A stretch of 64,000 bases of DNA from Bacteroidota bacterium (GCA_018266755.1 JAFDZW010000002.1:1-64000), one strand, 5' to 3'; counted from the stretch's first letter, positions 17,885-27,091 are shown. The notes: generated by a model from the letters alone, not told the origin. Program-made: numbers and translations.

Positions 17885-18739
17885 ATGACGGATACCGTAC
17901 CCATACTCACCGAAGCCTATGCCGAATGCCGGCGGATGGCTGCGCATTACGAGAATTTTCCCGTCGGCTCGGTGCTCGTCCCGAAGCGGCTGCGGCATCA
18001 CTTTTTCGCGCTCTATGCCTGTATGCGCATGGCCGACGATTTCGCCGACCTCCCCGAACGGCCTCGCGAGGAGCGCCTTCGACTCCTGGCCGATTGGCGC
18101 GACCGCCTGTTGAACCCGCAGCGAGACAGCGAACATCCGATCTTTCTTGCCCTTCGTAATACCATCACGGAGTGCCGACTCGATACTGCTCCGCTGCTTC
18201 GGCTGCTTGAGGCATTCGAGTTCGACGCTCGGGGCAATGTCCGATTCGAGACGTTCGACGACCTGCGCTGGTACACCGCCCGATCTGCCGACCCTGTCGG
18301 CGAGTTGGTGCTGGCACTCTTCGGGCACCACGAGCCCAGGCTCATTCAGCTCTCGAACGAAATTTGCACCGGGCTGCAACTGCTGAATTTTATTCAGGAT
18401 ATTAAGGAAGATCTGGCAAACGGGCGGTACTACTTCCCAAAAGAGGATTGGGATCTCTTCGAGATCGAACCGTCGGCAGAACCGGACAAAAACCGTCTGG
18501 CCCTGCTGTCACTCTTTGAGGCAGACCGCGTAGAATCGTTGATCGACCGCGGAGCACCGCTGGCTGAAATCGTCGGGGGGAGGCTCGGCCTCGAGCTCCG
18601 GGCAGTCGTACACTCGGCCCGTCGAATGGTGGCAAATATCCGCCGGTTGGACGGCAACACATATTTAACACGACCTACGCTCACGAGGCGGGAACAAATA
18701 TCGGTACTTTTGCAGTCTTTGTTGACACGAGCGGCATAA
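17885..18739 (+). CDS. hpnC: Squalene/phytoene synthase family, HpnC-like
   Basis: A 284-residue head-to-head prenyl synthase. The two acidic prenyl-diphosphate motifs are MADDFAD (about residue 43) and NFIQDIKEDLANGRYYFPKED. In the hopanoid pathway HpnC converts presqualene diphosphate to hydroxysqualene, after HpnD joins two farnesyl diphosphates. The stop codon shares a base with the ATG of the next gene (TAATG), so the two are coupled. The gene name rests on the HpnC-then-HpnD order and motif style; a carotenoid-type C30 synthase is the alternative. The third partner, HpnE, is not in the window. Confidence 0.8.
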   Translation: MTDTVPILTEAYAECRRMAAHYENFPVGSVLVPKRLRHHFFALYACMRMADDFADLPERPREERLRLLADWRDRLLNPQRDSEHPIFLALRNTITECRLDTAPLLRLLEAFEFDARGNVRFETFDDLRWYTARSADPVGELVLALFGHHEPRLIQLSNEICTGLQLLNFIQDIKEDLANGRYYFPKEDWDLFEIEPSAEPDKNRLALLSLFEADRVESLIDRGAPLAEIVGGRLGLELRAVVHSARRMVANIRRLDGNTYLTRPTLTRREQISVLLQSLLTRAA

Positions 18740-19671
18740 TGCTGGACGAACGACCCATCCATAGCGCAGAATCGATCTTTACGGAAGAGCCTCTTCCGCC
18801 CCCGGCGACGGGCGGAAAGAGTAATTTCTTCTACTCGTTCTCGCTCTTGCCGAAAGATCAGCGGCTGGCGATGCAGTCGGTCTATGAGTTTTGCCGATAC
18901 ACTGACGACCTCGTCGACGAGGACATCGCGCTCGACCTGCCCGGCATTAACATCAAGAAGGAGGTCGCGCTCGAGAAGAAGCGTATTCGACTCGACTGGT
19001 GGCGCGCAGAGGTCGAAAAATGTTACGACGGAAGCTCGAAGCACCCGATCCTTCGCAATCTCTACAAAGTTATTTCCCGCTTCAAGATCCCGAAGCAATA
19101 CTTCCTGACGCTCATCGACGGAGTCGAGATGGATCTCGTGCGCAATCGTTACGAGAGCTTCGACGAATTGAAGGACTATTGTTATGCGGTCGCAAGTATC
19201 GTCGGGCTTATCACGATCGAGATCTTCGGCTATAAGTTCGAACGCACGAAAGAGTATGCGATCGACCTCGGCATCGCGCTGCAACTGACGAACATCCTGC
19301 GCGACATCAAGAAGGACGCCTCGATGGGCCGCATCTACATCCCGGCCGAGGACATGCGCCGCTTCGGTGTCACCGAGCAGGACATCCTCAGCGGCAACTA
19401 CAATCTGAACTTCATCAACCTGATGAACTTCGAGGTTGCGCGAGCACGCGAGTACTACGCCGCCGCCCGCGCAAAGCTCGGCAAAGGCGAACGCTTCACG
19501 CTCTTCGCGGCGCAGATCATGGATGCGATCTACTTCCGCTTGCTCCGTAAGATCGAACTGGCCGAGTATAACGTCTTCCGCCACCGCATCTCCGTGAGCA
19601 CGCCCCACAAGCTCCTGATCGCCTTCCGCTTCTGGTTCTCGAGCGTGATCTTCCGCGAACGCGGCTCGTAA
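18739..19671 (+). CDS. hpnD: Squalene/phytoene synthase family, HpnD-like
   Basis: A 310-residue prenyl synthase with the first Asp-rich motif YTDDLVDED and the second LTNILRDIKKDASMGRIYIPAEDM, where the RDIxxD core binds magnesium and the diphosphates. YEFCRYTDD and QLTNILRD are typical of presqualene diphosphate synthases. It overlaps the upstream HpnC-like gene by 1 bp. Together they should turn farnesyl diphosphate into a squalene precursor for hopanoids or C30 carotenoids; no cyclase is nearby. Confidence 0.82.
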   Translation: MLDERPIHSAESIFTEEPLPPPATGGKSNFFYSFSLLPKDQRLAMQSVYEFCRYTDDLVDEDIALDLPGINIKKEVALEKKRIRLDWWRAEVEKCYDGSSKHPILRNLYKVISRFKIPKQYFLTLIDGVEMDLVRNRYESFDELKDYCYAVASIVGLITIEIFGYKFERTKEYAIDLGIALQLTNILRDIKKDASMGRIYIPAEDMRRFGVTEQDILSGNYNLNFINLMNFEVARAREYYAAARAKLGKGERFTLFAAQIMDAIYFRLLRKIELAEYNVFRHRISVSTPHKLLIAFRFWFSSVIFRERGS

Positions 19672-19708
19672 GTACCGGGCAGGGCCTGTTCATCAATCGG
19701 AGCCATCC

Positions 19709-19936
19709 ATGACGGACGATCTCTGCAGAGCTTCCAAGAAGAAGAAATATGCATCACAAGCGGAAGCCAATGCCGCCATTGCCGCGCTTGCACAGGTCCG
19801 ACGCAACACGCAATCACTTTCAAGCTATGAATGCCCGTACTGCAACTACTGGCACATGACAAGCAAACCGAAACCGGATTCCTCAGAGTCACGCCCACAC
19901 TTCCTGAAGCACCCGAGGAGCCGAAAGGCGAGGTAG
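19709..19936 (+). CDS. Small zinc-ribbon-like protein
   Basis: A 75-residue basic protein. After a Lys-rich start and an Ala-rich helix (ASQAEANAAIAALAQV) comes YECPYCNYWHMTSK: Cys42, Cys45 and His49 form a partial zinc knuckle found in many short bacterial and phage proteins of unknown role. It lies 37 bp after the HpnD-like gene on the same strand and may be read through from it. It could bind RNA or DNA; nothing more can be said. Confidence 0.6.
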   Translation: MTDDLCRASKKKKYASQAEANAAIAALAQVRRNTQSLSSYECPYCNYWHMTSKPKPDSSESRPHFLKHPRSRKAR

Positions 19937-19962
19937 TTTTTTCTACGGCGAGGGATTACTCC

Positions 19963-21561
19963 CTACCTCTCAACCACCACCATGTTCGTGTACGGTCCGT
20001 ACGGAGTGGTGATGCCGGCGAGGTAGATACCGCTCGGGAGTTTCGATACATCGACGTCCACGCTGTACTCCGTCAGACGTTTGATCGGCACCGACTGTTC
20101 GCGGCCCATGATGTCAACCAACCGTAGCGTCGTAATCGGGCAATTACGCGCCAGGGCAATCTGCGTATGTTCTGTCGCAGGGTTCGGAAACACATTGACG
20201 AACTTCGGATAGTTCAACGGGACGTACTCTTCTACCCCCGAGTGTGGTTGTTCGCCTTCATAGCGGAAAATATATGTATGCGCTCCTCGCTCTGCTGCAA
20301 TCCACACGTGGTTGCGGTCACTCGAACTAATGATCGCTCCGTCAGACTCCCCGAGATCGGAATCCCACAAAGTGGTCGAGTCTATACTCCACGTCTGACC
20401 GCGATCGGTCGAATGCACGATCCAATATGCGTCGTAATTCGTCGTATAGATCCTCGTGTTCGCCCACGTGTAGTATTCGTTTGGCTGACGAAGCACGGTC
20501 ATCCAGATATCATTCGTATCTGCAGCAGCAAATCCGCGAGCACGGTACGGGAAGGAACAATTGAAATGCCAACTCTTTCCGTAATCAGGAGTATAGGTAA
20601 ATGTCATGAGAGCGCGTATACCTGACGGTGACGTTAATCCCTGTAACGATACTTCAGCGCTGGTCGCTCTAAATGCAAATCCTGTACCGGCAATCATATC
20701 GCACTCTGTTCTTTCAGGCGTTTCCGTTGTGTTCCCCCAGTCTGCCGTACTCGAGAACCACGCTAAATGAGATACCAGGGAATCGGGCAGGTCAGAAAAG
20801 TAAGGAAACCACTTGCGACCGCCGTCTGAACTTACGAATGTTGTAATCCCCTTCGGTGACTGGAGATGGAGCGTATCTGCCAGATCTGTAACGAATGCGA
20901 ACCAGTGCACACTATCGATGTACACATACGAAGGCACTAAAGTCGGGTTGAGTGTATAGCTGTGCCCGTCTATTTGGTACGTATAGAACTCGCTCGGCGT
21001 ATTAAGTGCATGTGTAGTAAGCCCTCCGTCGGTAGAACCGAGAAGTTGGCCATTGATCTTGTCATTGAGGCCAACAATATAGTTATGGGGAAGACATGCG
21101 AACGGATTGAACGCGCTTAGAGGCTTAATCCAGTGCAACCCAAGATCGTCGGAGCGAAACAGCAGTGCTGCTGATATCGCTCGACCTCCTGTCGTGTCAT
21201 ATAGTCTACAGTACAGAGCATCACCACTCCAATTCAGTATACACGGATCACCGTAATATACAGGTCTAAGGGGAGCCGGGAACTTCAAAGGCGACCAAGT
21301 CCGACCACCGTCTGCAGTAAAGAAGTGCATCGGGTGCAAATCTGATCCATACTTCTCCTCAGGAACAGTATAGCGTCTACATACTAAGAAGCCGCGAGAG
21401 CTGTCAATAAAAAACATTTGAACAGGCCATAAGCTGTCGCCGGGGACCCGAACAACAGACCAGCGCCCATTAGCGGCTTGGGCCGACGACACGGAAGGAA
21501 GAAGCGCCAGATTCAGCAATAACAATGTGGCGCCTATTAGGAACCTGCAACTCCAATTCAT
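19963..21561 (-). CDS. Secreted BNR-type protein with T9SS sorting domain
   Basis: A 532-residue protein from the ATG at 21561, chosen because the signal peptide (to about VSSAQA) follows closely; an ATG at 21582 adds 7 residues. The body carries repeated Asp-box-like segments (FTADGGRTWSPL, VSSDGGRKWFPY, STDRGQTWSIDS), as in beta-propellers. The C-terminus is a T9SS type A domain: NVFPNPATEHTQIAL, LVDIMGREQ, LPSGIYLAGI. Expected to be exported and anchored or released. There is no sign of catalysis. Its architecture resembles that of the protein at 33442, so the two may be distant paralogues. Confidence 0.8.
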   Translation of the reverse strand: MNWSCRFLIGATLLLLNLALLPSVSSAQAANGRWSVVRVPGDSLWPVQMFFIDSSRGFLVCRRYTVPEEKYGSDLHPMHFFTADGGRTWSPLKFPAPLRPVYYGDPCILNWSGDALYCRLYDTTGGRAISAALLFRSDDLGLHWIKPLSAFNPFACLPHNYIVGLNDKINGQLLGSTDGGLTTHALNTPSEFYTYQIDGHSYTLNPTLVPSYVYIDSVHWFAFVTDLADTLHLQSPKGITTFVSSDGGRKWFPYFSDLPDSLVSHLAWFSSTADWGNTTETPERTECDMIAGTGFAFRATSAEVSLQGLTSPSGIRALMTFTYTPDYGKSWHFNCSFPYRARGFAAADTNDIWMTVLRQPNEYYTWANTRIYTTNYDAYWIVHSTDRGQTWSIDSTTLWDSDLGESDGAIISSSDRNHVWIAAERGAHTYIFRYEGEQPHSGVEEYVPLNYPKFVNVFPNPATEHTQIALARNCPITTLRLVDIMGREQSVPIKRLTEYSVDVDVSKLPSGIYLAGITTPYGPYTNMVVVER

Positions 21562-21637
21562 GCGCGCAAGATCGTCAATCAAGAGTTAAACATCAGCCCT
21601 GTGCGGATATGGTTCCCGCACAGGGCTTAGCAGTAGC

Positions 21638-22546
21638 TTATTGGCATGGCCCGCCGCACGTCGCAGTAGGCGGCGTCGTTGAATAGTCCATGCCACCAAC
21701 CATGTTGGTTGTAATGGTTGGATTATTAAATGTCGCCGACACAGTCTTGAACGGTGTTGGAATAAGTCCCCCCGGTTCCTTCCCGTTCCAATCCGGATCA
21801 CCGTTCGAGTCCCAGATATAGTACACCGTAGCGGAATTCACAGCCTGAATGCCATCCATTTCCCAAGTTAGATGGGCGAGCGGTGGTATTTCCCAGTACG
21901 TTGGGGTCGAACACGTCGTGCAAGTCGGCAGTGCGATGAGCCTGAACCTACAAATAAGATTTCCGGACGCATCGTAGCTACAATAGTCGCTGCCACCCCC
22001 ACGGCCATTGCACACTCCGTAGAATGTAGTATCCCACCTACTAAGCGCAAAATTCCACGCCTTGATACCCCAACTGTCATTATTCCATGGTGAGACGCCG
22101 AAATTCTTCATCACGTTACACACAACCACATTCCCACCAAATGGTCCGTTTTGTGCAATTTGTACCTCAAGATCAACCTGAACGACTGCCGGTGCATGTC
22201 CGTATGGACCGCAATCTGCAAGACATCCGGTATTGTTCCGCAAACTGAAGTAGTGATATGAGTTGGAGGGCACCGGACAGATGGTCCCGTTCGGGCGAAG
22301 CGTACACGGGACTGCCTGCTTGGAACAGGTAGTGATCCCGAGATAAATACCCGGTGTCGGCGGGGGGTTCGGGACAGAGTAAGTCCCAAGTATACAATTC
22401 CAAATCCAACAGTAATCGGTCGTCAGAGTCGTCTCGCCAAAGTCGCCGGTATTTGTGCCACACACATTGGACTGGCCAAAGCTTGTGCGATGCAGGGCAA
22501 CAAGAGCAAGCACCACAACTAATGTGAAATACAGCTTAGTTTTCAT
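21638..22546 (-). CDS. Cysteine-rich secreted protein, unknown
   Basis: A 302-residue protein with a signal peptide ending SFGQ near residue 25. The mature part has many cysteines, often paired with aromatic or Pro residues (CGTNTGDF, CWIWNC, CTLRPNGTIC, GCLADCGPYG, CTTC), so it is probably disulfide-bonded. No T9SS tail or known domain was recognised. It lies between the T9SS gene at 19963 and the sigma factor at 22697, all leftward, so the sigma factor might control both; gaps of 76 and 150 bp allow separate promoters. Confidence 0.6.
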   Translation of the reverse strand: MKTKLYFTLVVVLALVALHRTSFGQSNVCGTNTGDFGETTLTTDYCWIWNCILGTYSVPNPPPTPGIYLGITTCSKQAVPCTLRPNGTICPVPSNSYHYFSLRNNTGCLADCGPYGHAPAVVQVDLEVQIAQNGPFGGNVVVCNVMKNFGVSPWNNDSWGIKAWNFALSRWDTTFYGVCNGRGGGSDYCSYDASGNLICRFRLIALPTCTTCSTPTYWEIPPLAHLTWEMDGIQAVNSATVYYIWDSNGDPDWNGKEPGGLIPTPFKTVSATFNNPTITTNMVGGMDYSTTPPTATCGGPCQ

Positions 22547-22696
22547 AGAGCAACATCATCCATTCGTATTCTTTACAAACCAATATCGTCTGCATTCAAC
22601 GCAGAGATTAGGCAATGATAGGCCCCCTCATGTCCGGACATTACATGGGCGTTACTTTATATACGATTGAACCGGCAGAATCGGGTAGGTTGATGA

Positions 22697-23236
22697 TTAT
22701 GAATTCTTATGAATAATTCGTTCATCGTGCAGCGCAAGAGCCCGAAGTGTACGCAAGGCGGCTGTGATGCGGGCTTTGGCTGCATCGCTTGAAATGTTCA
22801 GAATCCGTCCTACTTCCGAGACAGTGTGCCCTTCCAGATAGTGTAACCGAACCGCTTCCGCTTGTTTCGGAGACAGCCGTTCGATCAATTGCTCGATCGC
22901 CAACCGTTCAAGCGTCAAATGTTCGGGGTTCGGGATTCGTATCGCACTATTCTGGTCGTGCGTATCAATCTGGGAGAACGGTACGAGCCGCTTGCGGCGG
23001 CGGATCTCGTCGATCAGCTTGCGCTTCGCTGCGGTGTATATCCGAGCGACGATAAATGGGTCGTCGATCGGTACATGAAGCAGAACCGACGAGACAGCCT
23101 CACCGATGGCAATCTCGAGAAAATCGTTTTTGTCGAGCCGGTATGAGGTCAGCATATATCGTACTGTGGCCTGAATTTCATTCACATCCGTGAATGGGGG
23201 GGGGGGGGGGGGGGGGACTGTTGTTTCATGTTTCAT
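22697..23236 (-). CDS. ECF-type sigma factor with a hypermutable poly-C tract
   Basis: A 179-residue sigma-70 family protein. Residues 8-14 are seven prolines encoded by a run of 21 C, just before region 2 (DFLEIAIGEAVSSVLL and KRKLIDEIRRRKR, the region 2.3-2.4 type of helix). Region 4 is clear: RLSPKQAEAVRLHYLEGHTVSEVGRILNISSDAAKARI. The start at 23236 is favoured because a TATATTTG element lies about 57 bp upstream and the earlier frame to 23407 has no coding character. As written, the tract leaves the gene in frame; loss or gain of one C would truncate it. No anti-sigma gene is adjacent. A start at an internal ATG (residue 29) would avoid the tract but cut into region 2. Confidence 0.8.
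   Translation of the reverse strand: MKHETTVPPPPPPPFTDVNEIQATVRYMLTSYRLDKNDFLEIAIGEAVSSVLLHVPIDDPFIVARIYTAAKRKLIDEIRRRKRLVPFSQIDTHDQNSAIRIPNPEHLTLERLAIEQLIERLSPKQAEAVRLHYLEGHTVSEVGRILNISSDAAKARITAALRTLRALALHDERIIHKNS
23196..23216. repeat. 21-nt G homopolymer inside the sigma factor gene
   Basis: An uninterrupted run of 21 G on the plus strand, equal to C21 in the coding strand. Runs this long slip readily during replication. The length may also be affected by sequencing or assembly, since such runs are hard to read. Confidence 0.9.
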
Positions 23237-23292
23237 AGTCTGAATTGCTACGTGATAATGGTACGGTCTGCTAAGACACAGGGCCTGATGAA

Positions 23293-23326
23293 CAAATATA
23301 TGCACTTTTTTGCCGCCGCCATGCAA
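23293..23326 (-). promoter_or_regulatory. Bacteroidota-type promoter of the sigma factor gene
   Basis: Read leftward, TTG (23324-23326) is followed after 23 bp by TATATTTG (23293-23300), an exact match to the TAnnTTTG -7 element. The spacing is slightly longer than the usual 19-21 bp. The leader to the ATG at 23236 would be about 50 nt. Confidence 0.5.
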
Positions 23327-23456
23327 AAACTCAGCCTCTCGTGTTCTTGCATTATCAACTAGAAACGGAATGTGACCTGTCTTCGTATTGTTGCCAGTGC
23401 TGATCAAATTCTACCGTTTAGTATTCCAGCGGTCGTTGTTTACCAACTCAAGAAAC

Positions 23457-25097
23457 ATGAAGATATTCCTCGCTCTCCTCGTCGTGTTCGTCGCTGCGTC
23501 AGCGGCATCGGCACAGATTACAGTCCATGGCATGGTGCATTGTGCTGACGGCTCCGCGCCGATCCTTGCACATGCGCATCTCGGGAAGATGCATGAAAAT
23601 GCGACGAAGAGCTCGAGCGTCGAGTGCAACGCAAAAGGCGCGTTCACGATGACCGTACCTGCTCCGGGTATCTATGAACTCCGGGTGAGCGCCGTCAGCC
23701 ATACCGAGGCAAGCATTCCCCTGATCGTCACCGAACCGAAAAAAGAGATCACGCTCGACGTGATGCTCAAAGCGAACAATTACGATCCGATGCCCGAGCA
23801 TGTGCGGATCATCGGCGACTGGAACAAGTTCGAATTCGCCGGTACCGATACGCTCGCGCCGGTGCAAGACCCGAACGGCATCTATACGTTTGTGGGCGAC
23901 CACATCGCTACGGCCGATACGCTTGCCTATCAGCTCCTGAGCGTCGCCGGCAATCATAGCGTCAATGGGTCGCAGGCCGATTACTACACCTATGACGGCG
24001 GCGGCGATTACCGTTCTGTACTTCGCACGAAGAAAGGCGAGAAGGTCACGATTACCTACGATCCGGCGAAGATGCAGTATGCATCGTCGATGCGTCTGCC
24101 ACGGATTCAGTTTAACGACGAGTTTTTGATGAAAGCGTATGCGCTCTATTCGACAGTCGAGCAAATGAGCGAGGAGATGATCGTCGAAACGAATGGTCAG
24201 CGCTCGATCTCCGGCGAGAAATATCAGGCAATGCTCGGCTACATCCGTACTGCCCTCTCCGGTGCGCAGGCCAGCGGTAACACAACGTTGGCGCAGTATG
24301 CGGCCGTCGTGTTGGCAAGCCAGTACAACCCCGACCTGCCGCTTTCAAAGGACGATGCAGCGACGATCCTTGCTGCCGTGCCGGCAAACTCGCCGATGTG
24401 GTCGCTCGCCCCGCATGAAGTGATAGAACTCACGTCGCTCGTCGAGCCGAATCAGGGAGCAGCCTATCGTACTGGCTTGGAGTCGAACCCCGAACGTTCG
24501 GTCCGCGCGGTCGCGCTTGCAAATCGTCTTGAGACGGCCTATACCGCAAAGCGGACGGACGAAGCGCGAACACTCTATACAACACTCAAGACCGAGTATA
24601 AAGATATCGACGATATCAAATACGAAATCACGAAGTTCAATCCCGACGCGGCGGTGCAACTCGGCAAGCATGTTCCTCCGTTCGAACTTGCGTTGCTCGG
24701 CGAGGCATCGAAAGTCAGCGACAAGTCGATGCTCGGACATTATTATATGATCGACTTCTGGGCAACGTGGTGCGGGCCGTGTGTGCGCGAGATGCCGGCA
24801 ATCCACAAAGCATACGAGAAATTCCGCGGACGAAAGGGCTTCGAGATCCTCTCTATTTCGATGGATGCCGCCGAAGGACAAATCGCTCCGTTTCGCGCCA
24901 AGAAGTGGAAGATGCCGTGGCTGCATGCGTTCATTCCCGGCATCTTCAATGCCGATCTGGCGAAAGAATTCGAAGTAGCCGGTATTCCACGGCCGATTCT
25001 TGTCGGACCCGACGGCACGATCGTCGCCATGGAAGATTCGATGCGTGGCGAGAACCTCGAGAAGACGCTCGCGAAATTCCTCGGCGAGCCCAACTGA
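23457..25097 (+). CDS. TlpA-like thiol-disulfide protein with N-terminal beta domain
   Basis: A 546-residue secreted protein, with its signal peptide at residues 1-20 from the ATG at 23457; the frame extends further upstream without coding character. Residues 22-110 resemble a carboxypeptidase-regulatory-like beta sandwich (ELRVSAVSHTEASIPL). The long middle is helical and unassigned. The C-terminal 140 residues are a TlpA/ResA-type thioredoxin fold with active site WCGPC near residue 438 and the cis-Pro segment AGIPRPILV. Such proteins reduce periplasmic disulfides, for instance during cytochrome c maturation. It is divergent from the sigma factor and ends at a bidirectional terminator. Confidence 0.85.
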   Translation: MKIFLALLVVFVAASAASAQITVHGMVHCADGSAPILAHAHLGKMHENATKSSSVECNAKGAFTMTVPAPGIYELRVSAVSHTEASIPLIVTEPKKEITLDVMLKANNYDPMPEHVRIIGDWNKFEFAGTDTLAPVQDPNGIYTFVGDHIATADTLAYQLLSVAGNHSVNGSQADYYTYDGGGDYRSVLRTKKGEKVTITYDPAKMQYASSMRLPRIQFNDEFLMKAYALYSTVEQMSEEMIVETNGQRSISGEKYQAMLGYIRTALSGAQASGNTTLAQYAAVVLASQYNPDLPLSKDDAATILAAVPANSPMWSLAPHEVIELTSLVEPNQGAAYRTGLESNPERSVRAVALANRLETAYTAKRTDEARTLYTTLKTEYKDIDDIKYEITKFNPDAAVQLGKHVPPFELALLGEASKVSDKSMLGHYYMIDFWATWCGPCVREMPAIHKAYEKFRGRKGFEILSISMDAAEGQIAPFRAKKWKMPWLHAFIPGIFNADLAKEFEVAGIPRPILVGPDGTIVAMEDSMRGENLEKTLAKFLGEPN

Positions 25098-25116
25098 TCG
25101 TACCCTCATACGAAAG

Positions 25117-25157
25117 AAAACGCGCCCCAAGCGAATTGCCGGGGCGCGTTTTGTTTT
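25117..25157. terminator. Bidirectional terminator
   Basis: Arms AAAACGCGCCCC (25117-25128) and GGGGCGCGTTTT (25141-25152) pair perfectly over 12 bp, followed by GTTTT. It serves the convergent TlpA-like gene and the ric-cytochrome-peptide operon. Confidence 0.85.
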
Positions 25158-25172
25158 CTACTATATCATTTA

Positions 25173-25346
25173 TTATCGTTCGATGCGTTGCGTACACTGG
25201 CACGGGTTCTCTTTCCCGCCGACCGTCATCATCTTTTGATTATTCTTGCCTCCGGAAAACGAACTGCGAACGAACAGACTTGCGATCACGAGCAGCGCCG
25301 TGCCTGCCATGAGAATACCAACCCTGATATATGATTTGCTGAACAT
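25173..25346 (-). CDS. 57-residue single-pass membrane peptide
   Basis: A short frame with a strong ribosome site: AGGAGGT lies 6 nt before the ATG at 25346 and overlaps the stop codon of the cytochrome gene, leaving 2 bp between genes. The peptide has one hydrophobic segment (VGILMAGTALLVIASLFV, about residues 9-26) and a hydrophilic tail ending PCQCTQRIER, with a Cys-x-Cys that could bind metal or heme or form a disulfide. Coupling to the cytochrome gene suggests it is a subunit or assembly partner. No family is recognised. Its good ribosome site, unusual in this window, is the main reason to believe it is translated. Confidence 0.65.
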   Translation of the reverse strand: MFSKSYIRVGILMAGTALLVIASLFVRSSFSGGKNNQKMMTVGGKENPCQCTQRIER

Positions 25347-25348
25347 AC

Positions 25349-27028
25349 TTACCTCCTGACGATACCGTTCGAATCGACGGACGATGCGAACTTGGTTCTG
25401 AAATCTTTCAAGTGCAGTACGGGCCGTTCGCTCGGTGAGAGCGAAAGCACATACGCGACGAGCGCCCAGCGTTCGTCATCCGACTTGAAAATATCCTTGA
25501 ACGACGGCATTGGTGTCCCGTTGAGTCCGGCGTTGAAGGTGCGGTAGATATCCTCGGGTCGGTGGCCGTTCTTGAACTGCCATTTGTACGTGAGATCCGC
25601 AGTCCTGATCGGCTGCTCCCAAGTATCTTTCAAACCAACCGACGATGGGCCGTTGCCTGCGCCCGATTCTCCGTGGCACTTTGCACACTGCATTTGCGCG
25701 AATACCTGTTTCCCTTGTTCGACCATCGACGCGAGATTGCTCGGTACCGGTGGGATCTTCAACACCTCCGGCTCTTTCCTCGCGTTCCATGCGTCGAGGA
25801 ATCGTTCGGAGAAGGTCACGAGGTACACTGCAACATTGTGAATCTGCTCCGGCGTCAGGAATTCGCCCCATGCAGGCATCGTGCCGCCATTGACACCGAC
25901 GCGAATGATGTGCTCGAGGTCTCCCATTGTCGGGAATGCGCCGCCGACGGTCGAGCGGAATTTGTAGAGGCCGAGACGGAAATCGCGCGGAGGTACTTCG
26001 AAGCCAGCCGCAAGGAAGCCTTTGCCGTCGCCATTGACGCCGTGACATGGCGTGCATTGCTGACGGTAGACAGTTTGCCCTGCAACCGCTGCATCATGTT
26101 CGCGCATGTGCGCCGGAACAGTCGGAAGCTGCGGGTTTGGGTTGTACTTCGTCGCCCACGCAACGCCCGGTTTGGTCATCCACTTGCTGGTGTCGTCGGT
26201 AAACGAGAGCCCATGTTCGGTGGCATTGAGCTTGTTCTTCGCCCAACCGGTCATCGATGCGAAGCCGGGACCGTACAGATCGTACATCTGGAAGAACTGA
26301 TACGCACGCGCATCGGTAAGGACTTCACGCAACTCGTGGTAATATCGTTCGAAGCTATACTCGAACTCCACGCCCTGTCCGCCGATCAGATAGATCTTGT
26401 TATGGACGGGATCGACAACAGATTCCTGATGGAAGAGGTAGCGGTAGTACGGGCTGTTCGGTCCGCCGCAGTAATCGAGGAAGTCGACCCAGCCGTTGGG
26501 CGATGCCGTATCGATCTCTGCGAGTCGGTCCTTCACGTTGATCCCGTACGTACCGCCATACTTTTCGAAGAACTCCGGAAATTGGGTATCCTTCCATTGA
26601 TGCTCACCGATGGTGTGGCCGATTGTGAACCCGAAGCTTGCAAGCGTGTGCGTTTCCCATCGCGAGCCCGGAGCCCAATGGAAAATCACGCCGCCTTTGG
26701 GGCCGTCCCAATCGGTGCCGCCGTAGGCTTCGACCTGATGTTCGGCGACTTTGTTGTTGAAGCACCAGAACACGAAATCGAGCCAGCGCGGGTCACCCGG
26801 CACGAGCGTCAGGGTTTCGGTATTGAGGTCGTGATCGGGATTGTAACTCGTACGAATCCCTTTGGTACGCTTTGCCCATTCATCCTTGTCCCAGGCGAAT
26901 GCGCTCATGTGTTTGTATTTGGCGGAGCCTTCCGTCTTCCCAAAGAAGAACGCGGCAACGCCGACAACAATGATAGCAAGACTGCCTACGAGTGTAAGTC
27001 GTTTTGAGTCGATTGGTTTCGTGGTCAT
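25349..27028 (-). CDS. Membrane-anchored diheme cytochrome c with unassigned N-terminal domain
   Basis: A 559-residue protein with a membrane anchor (about residues 11-30) and two c-type heme sites, CTPCH near 325 and CAKCH near 447. Each belongs to a mono-heme domain with a distal Met candidate (GTMPAWGEFLTPEQ; GTPMPSFKDIF). Residues 35-290 form a large Trp- and Tyr-rich globular domain with several conserved-looking His (HWAPGSRWETHT, GHTIGEHQW) that I do not recognise. It follows ric by 63 bp and precedes the 57-aa peptide by 2 bp, so it belongs to a nitrosative-stress-linked operon. It may be part of a nitrogen-oxide or other respiratory chain; the N-terminal domain would decide this. Confidence 0.8.
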   Translation of the reverse strand: MTTKPIDSKRLTLVGSLAIIVVGVAAFFFGKTEGSAKYKHMSAFAWDKDEWAKRTKGIRTSYNPDHDLNTETLTLVPGDPRWLDFVFWCFNNKVAEHQVEAYGGTDWDGPKGGVIFHWAPGSRWETHTLASFGFTIGHTIGEHQWKDTQFPEFFEKYGGTYGINVKDRLAEIDTASPNGWVDFLDYCGGPNSPYYRYLFHQESVVDPVHNKIYLIGGQGVEFEYSFERYYHELREVLTDARAYQFFQMYDLYGPGFASMTGWAKNKLNATEHGLSFTDDTSKWMTKPGVAWATKYNPNPQLPTVPAHMREHDAAVAGQTVYRQQCTPCHGVNGDGKGFLAAGFEVPPRDFRLGLYKFRSTVGGAFPTMGDLEHIIRVGVNGGTMPAWGEFLTPEQIHNVAVYLVTFSERFLDAWNARKEPEVLKIPPVPSNLASMVEQGKQVFAQMQCAKCHGESGAGNGPSSVGLKDTWEQPIRTADLTYKWQFKNGHRPEDIYRTFNAGLNGTPMPSFKDIFKSDDERWALVAYVLSLSPSERPVLHLKDFRTKFASSVDSNGIVRR

Positions 27029-27091
27029 GATACTGATAGTTTCGGTGGTTCGGTAGTCGATGATCGCTCGGCGATCCGGTGTGATGGATGC

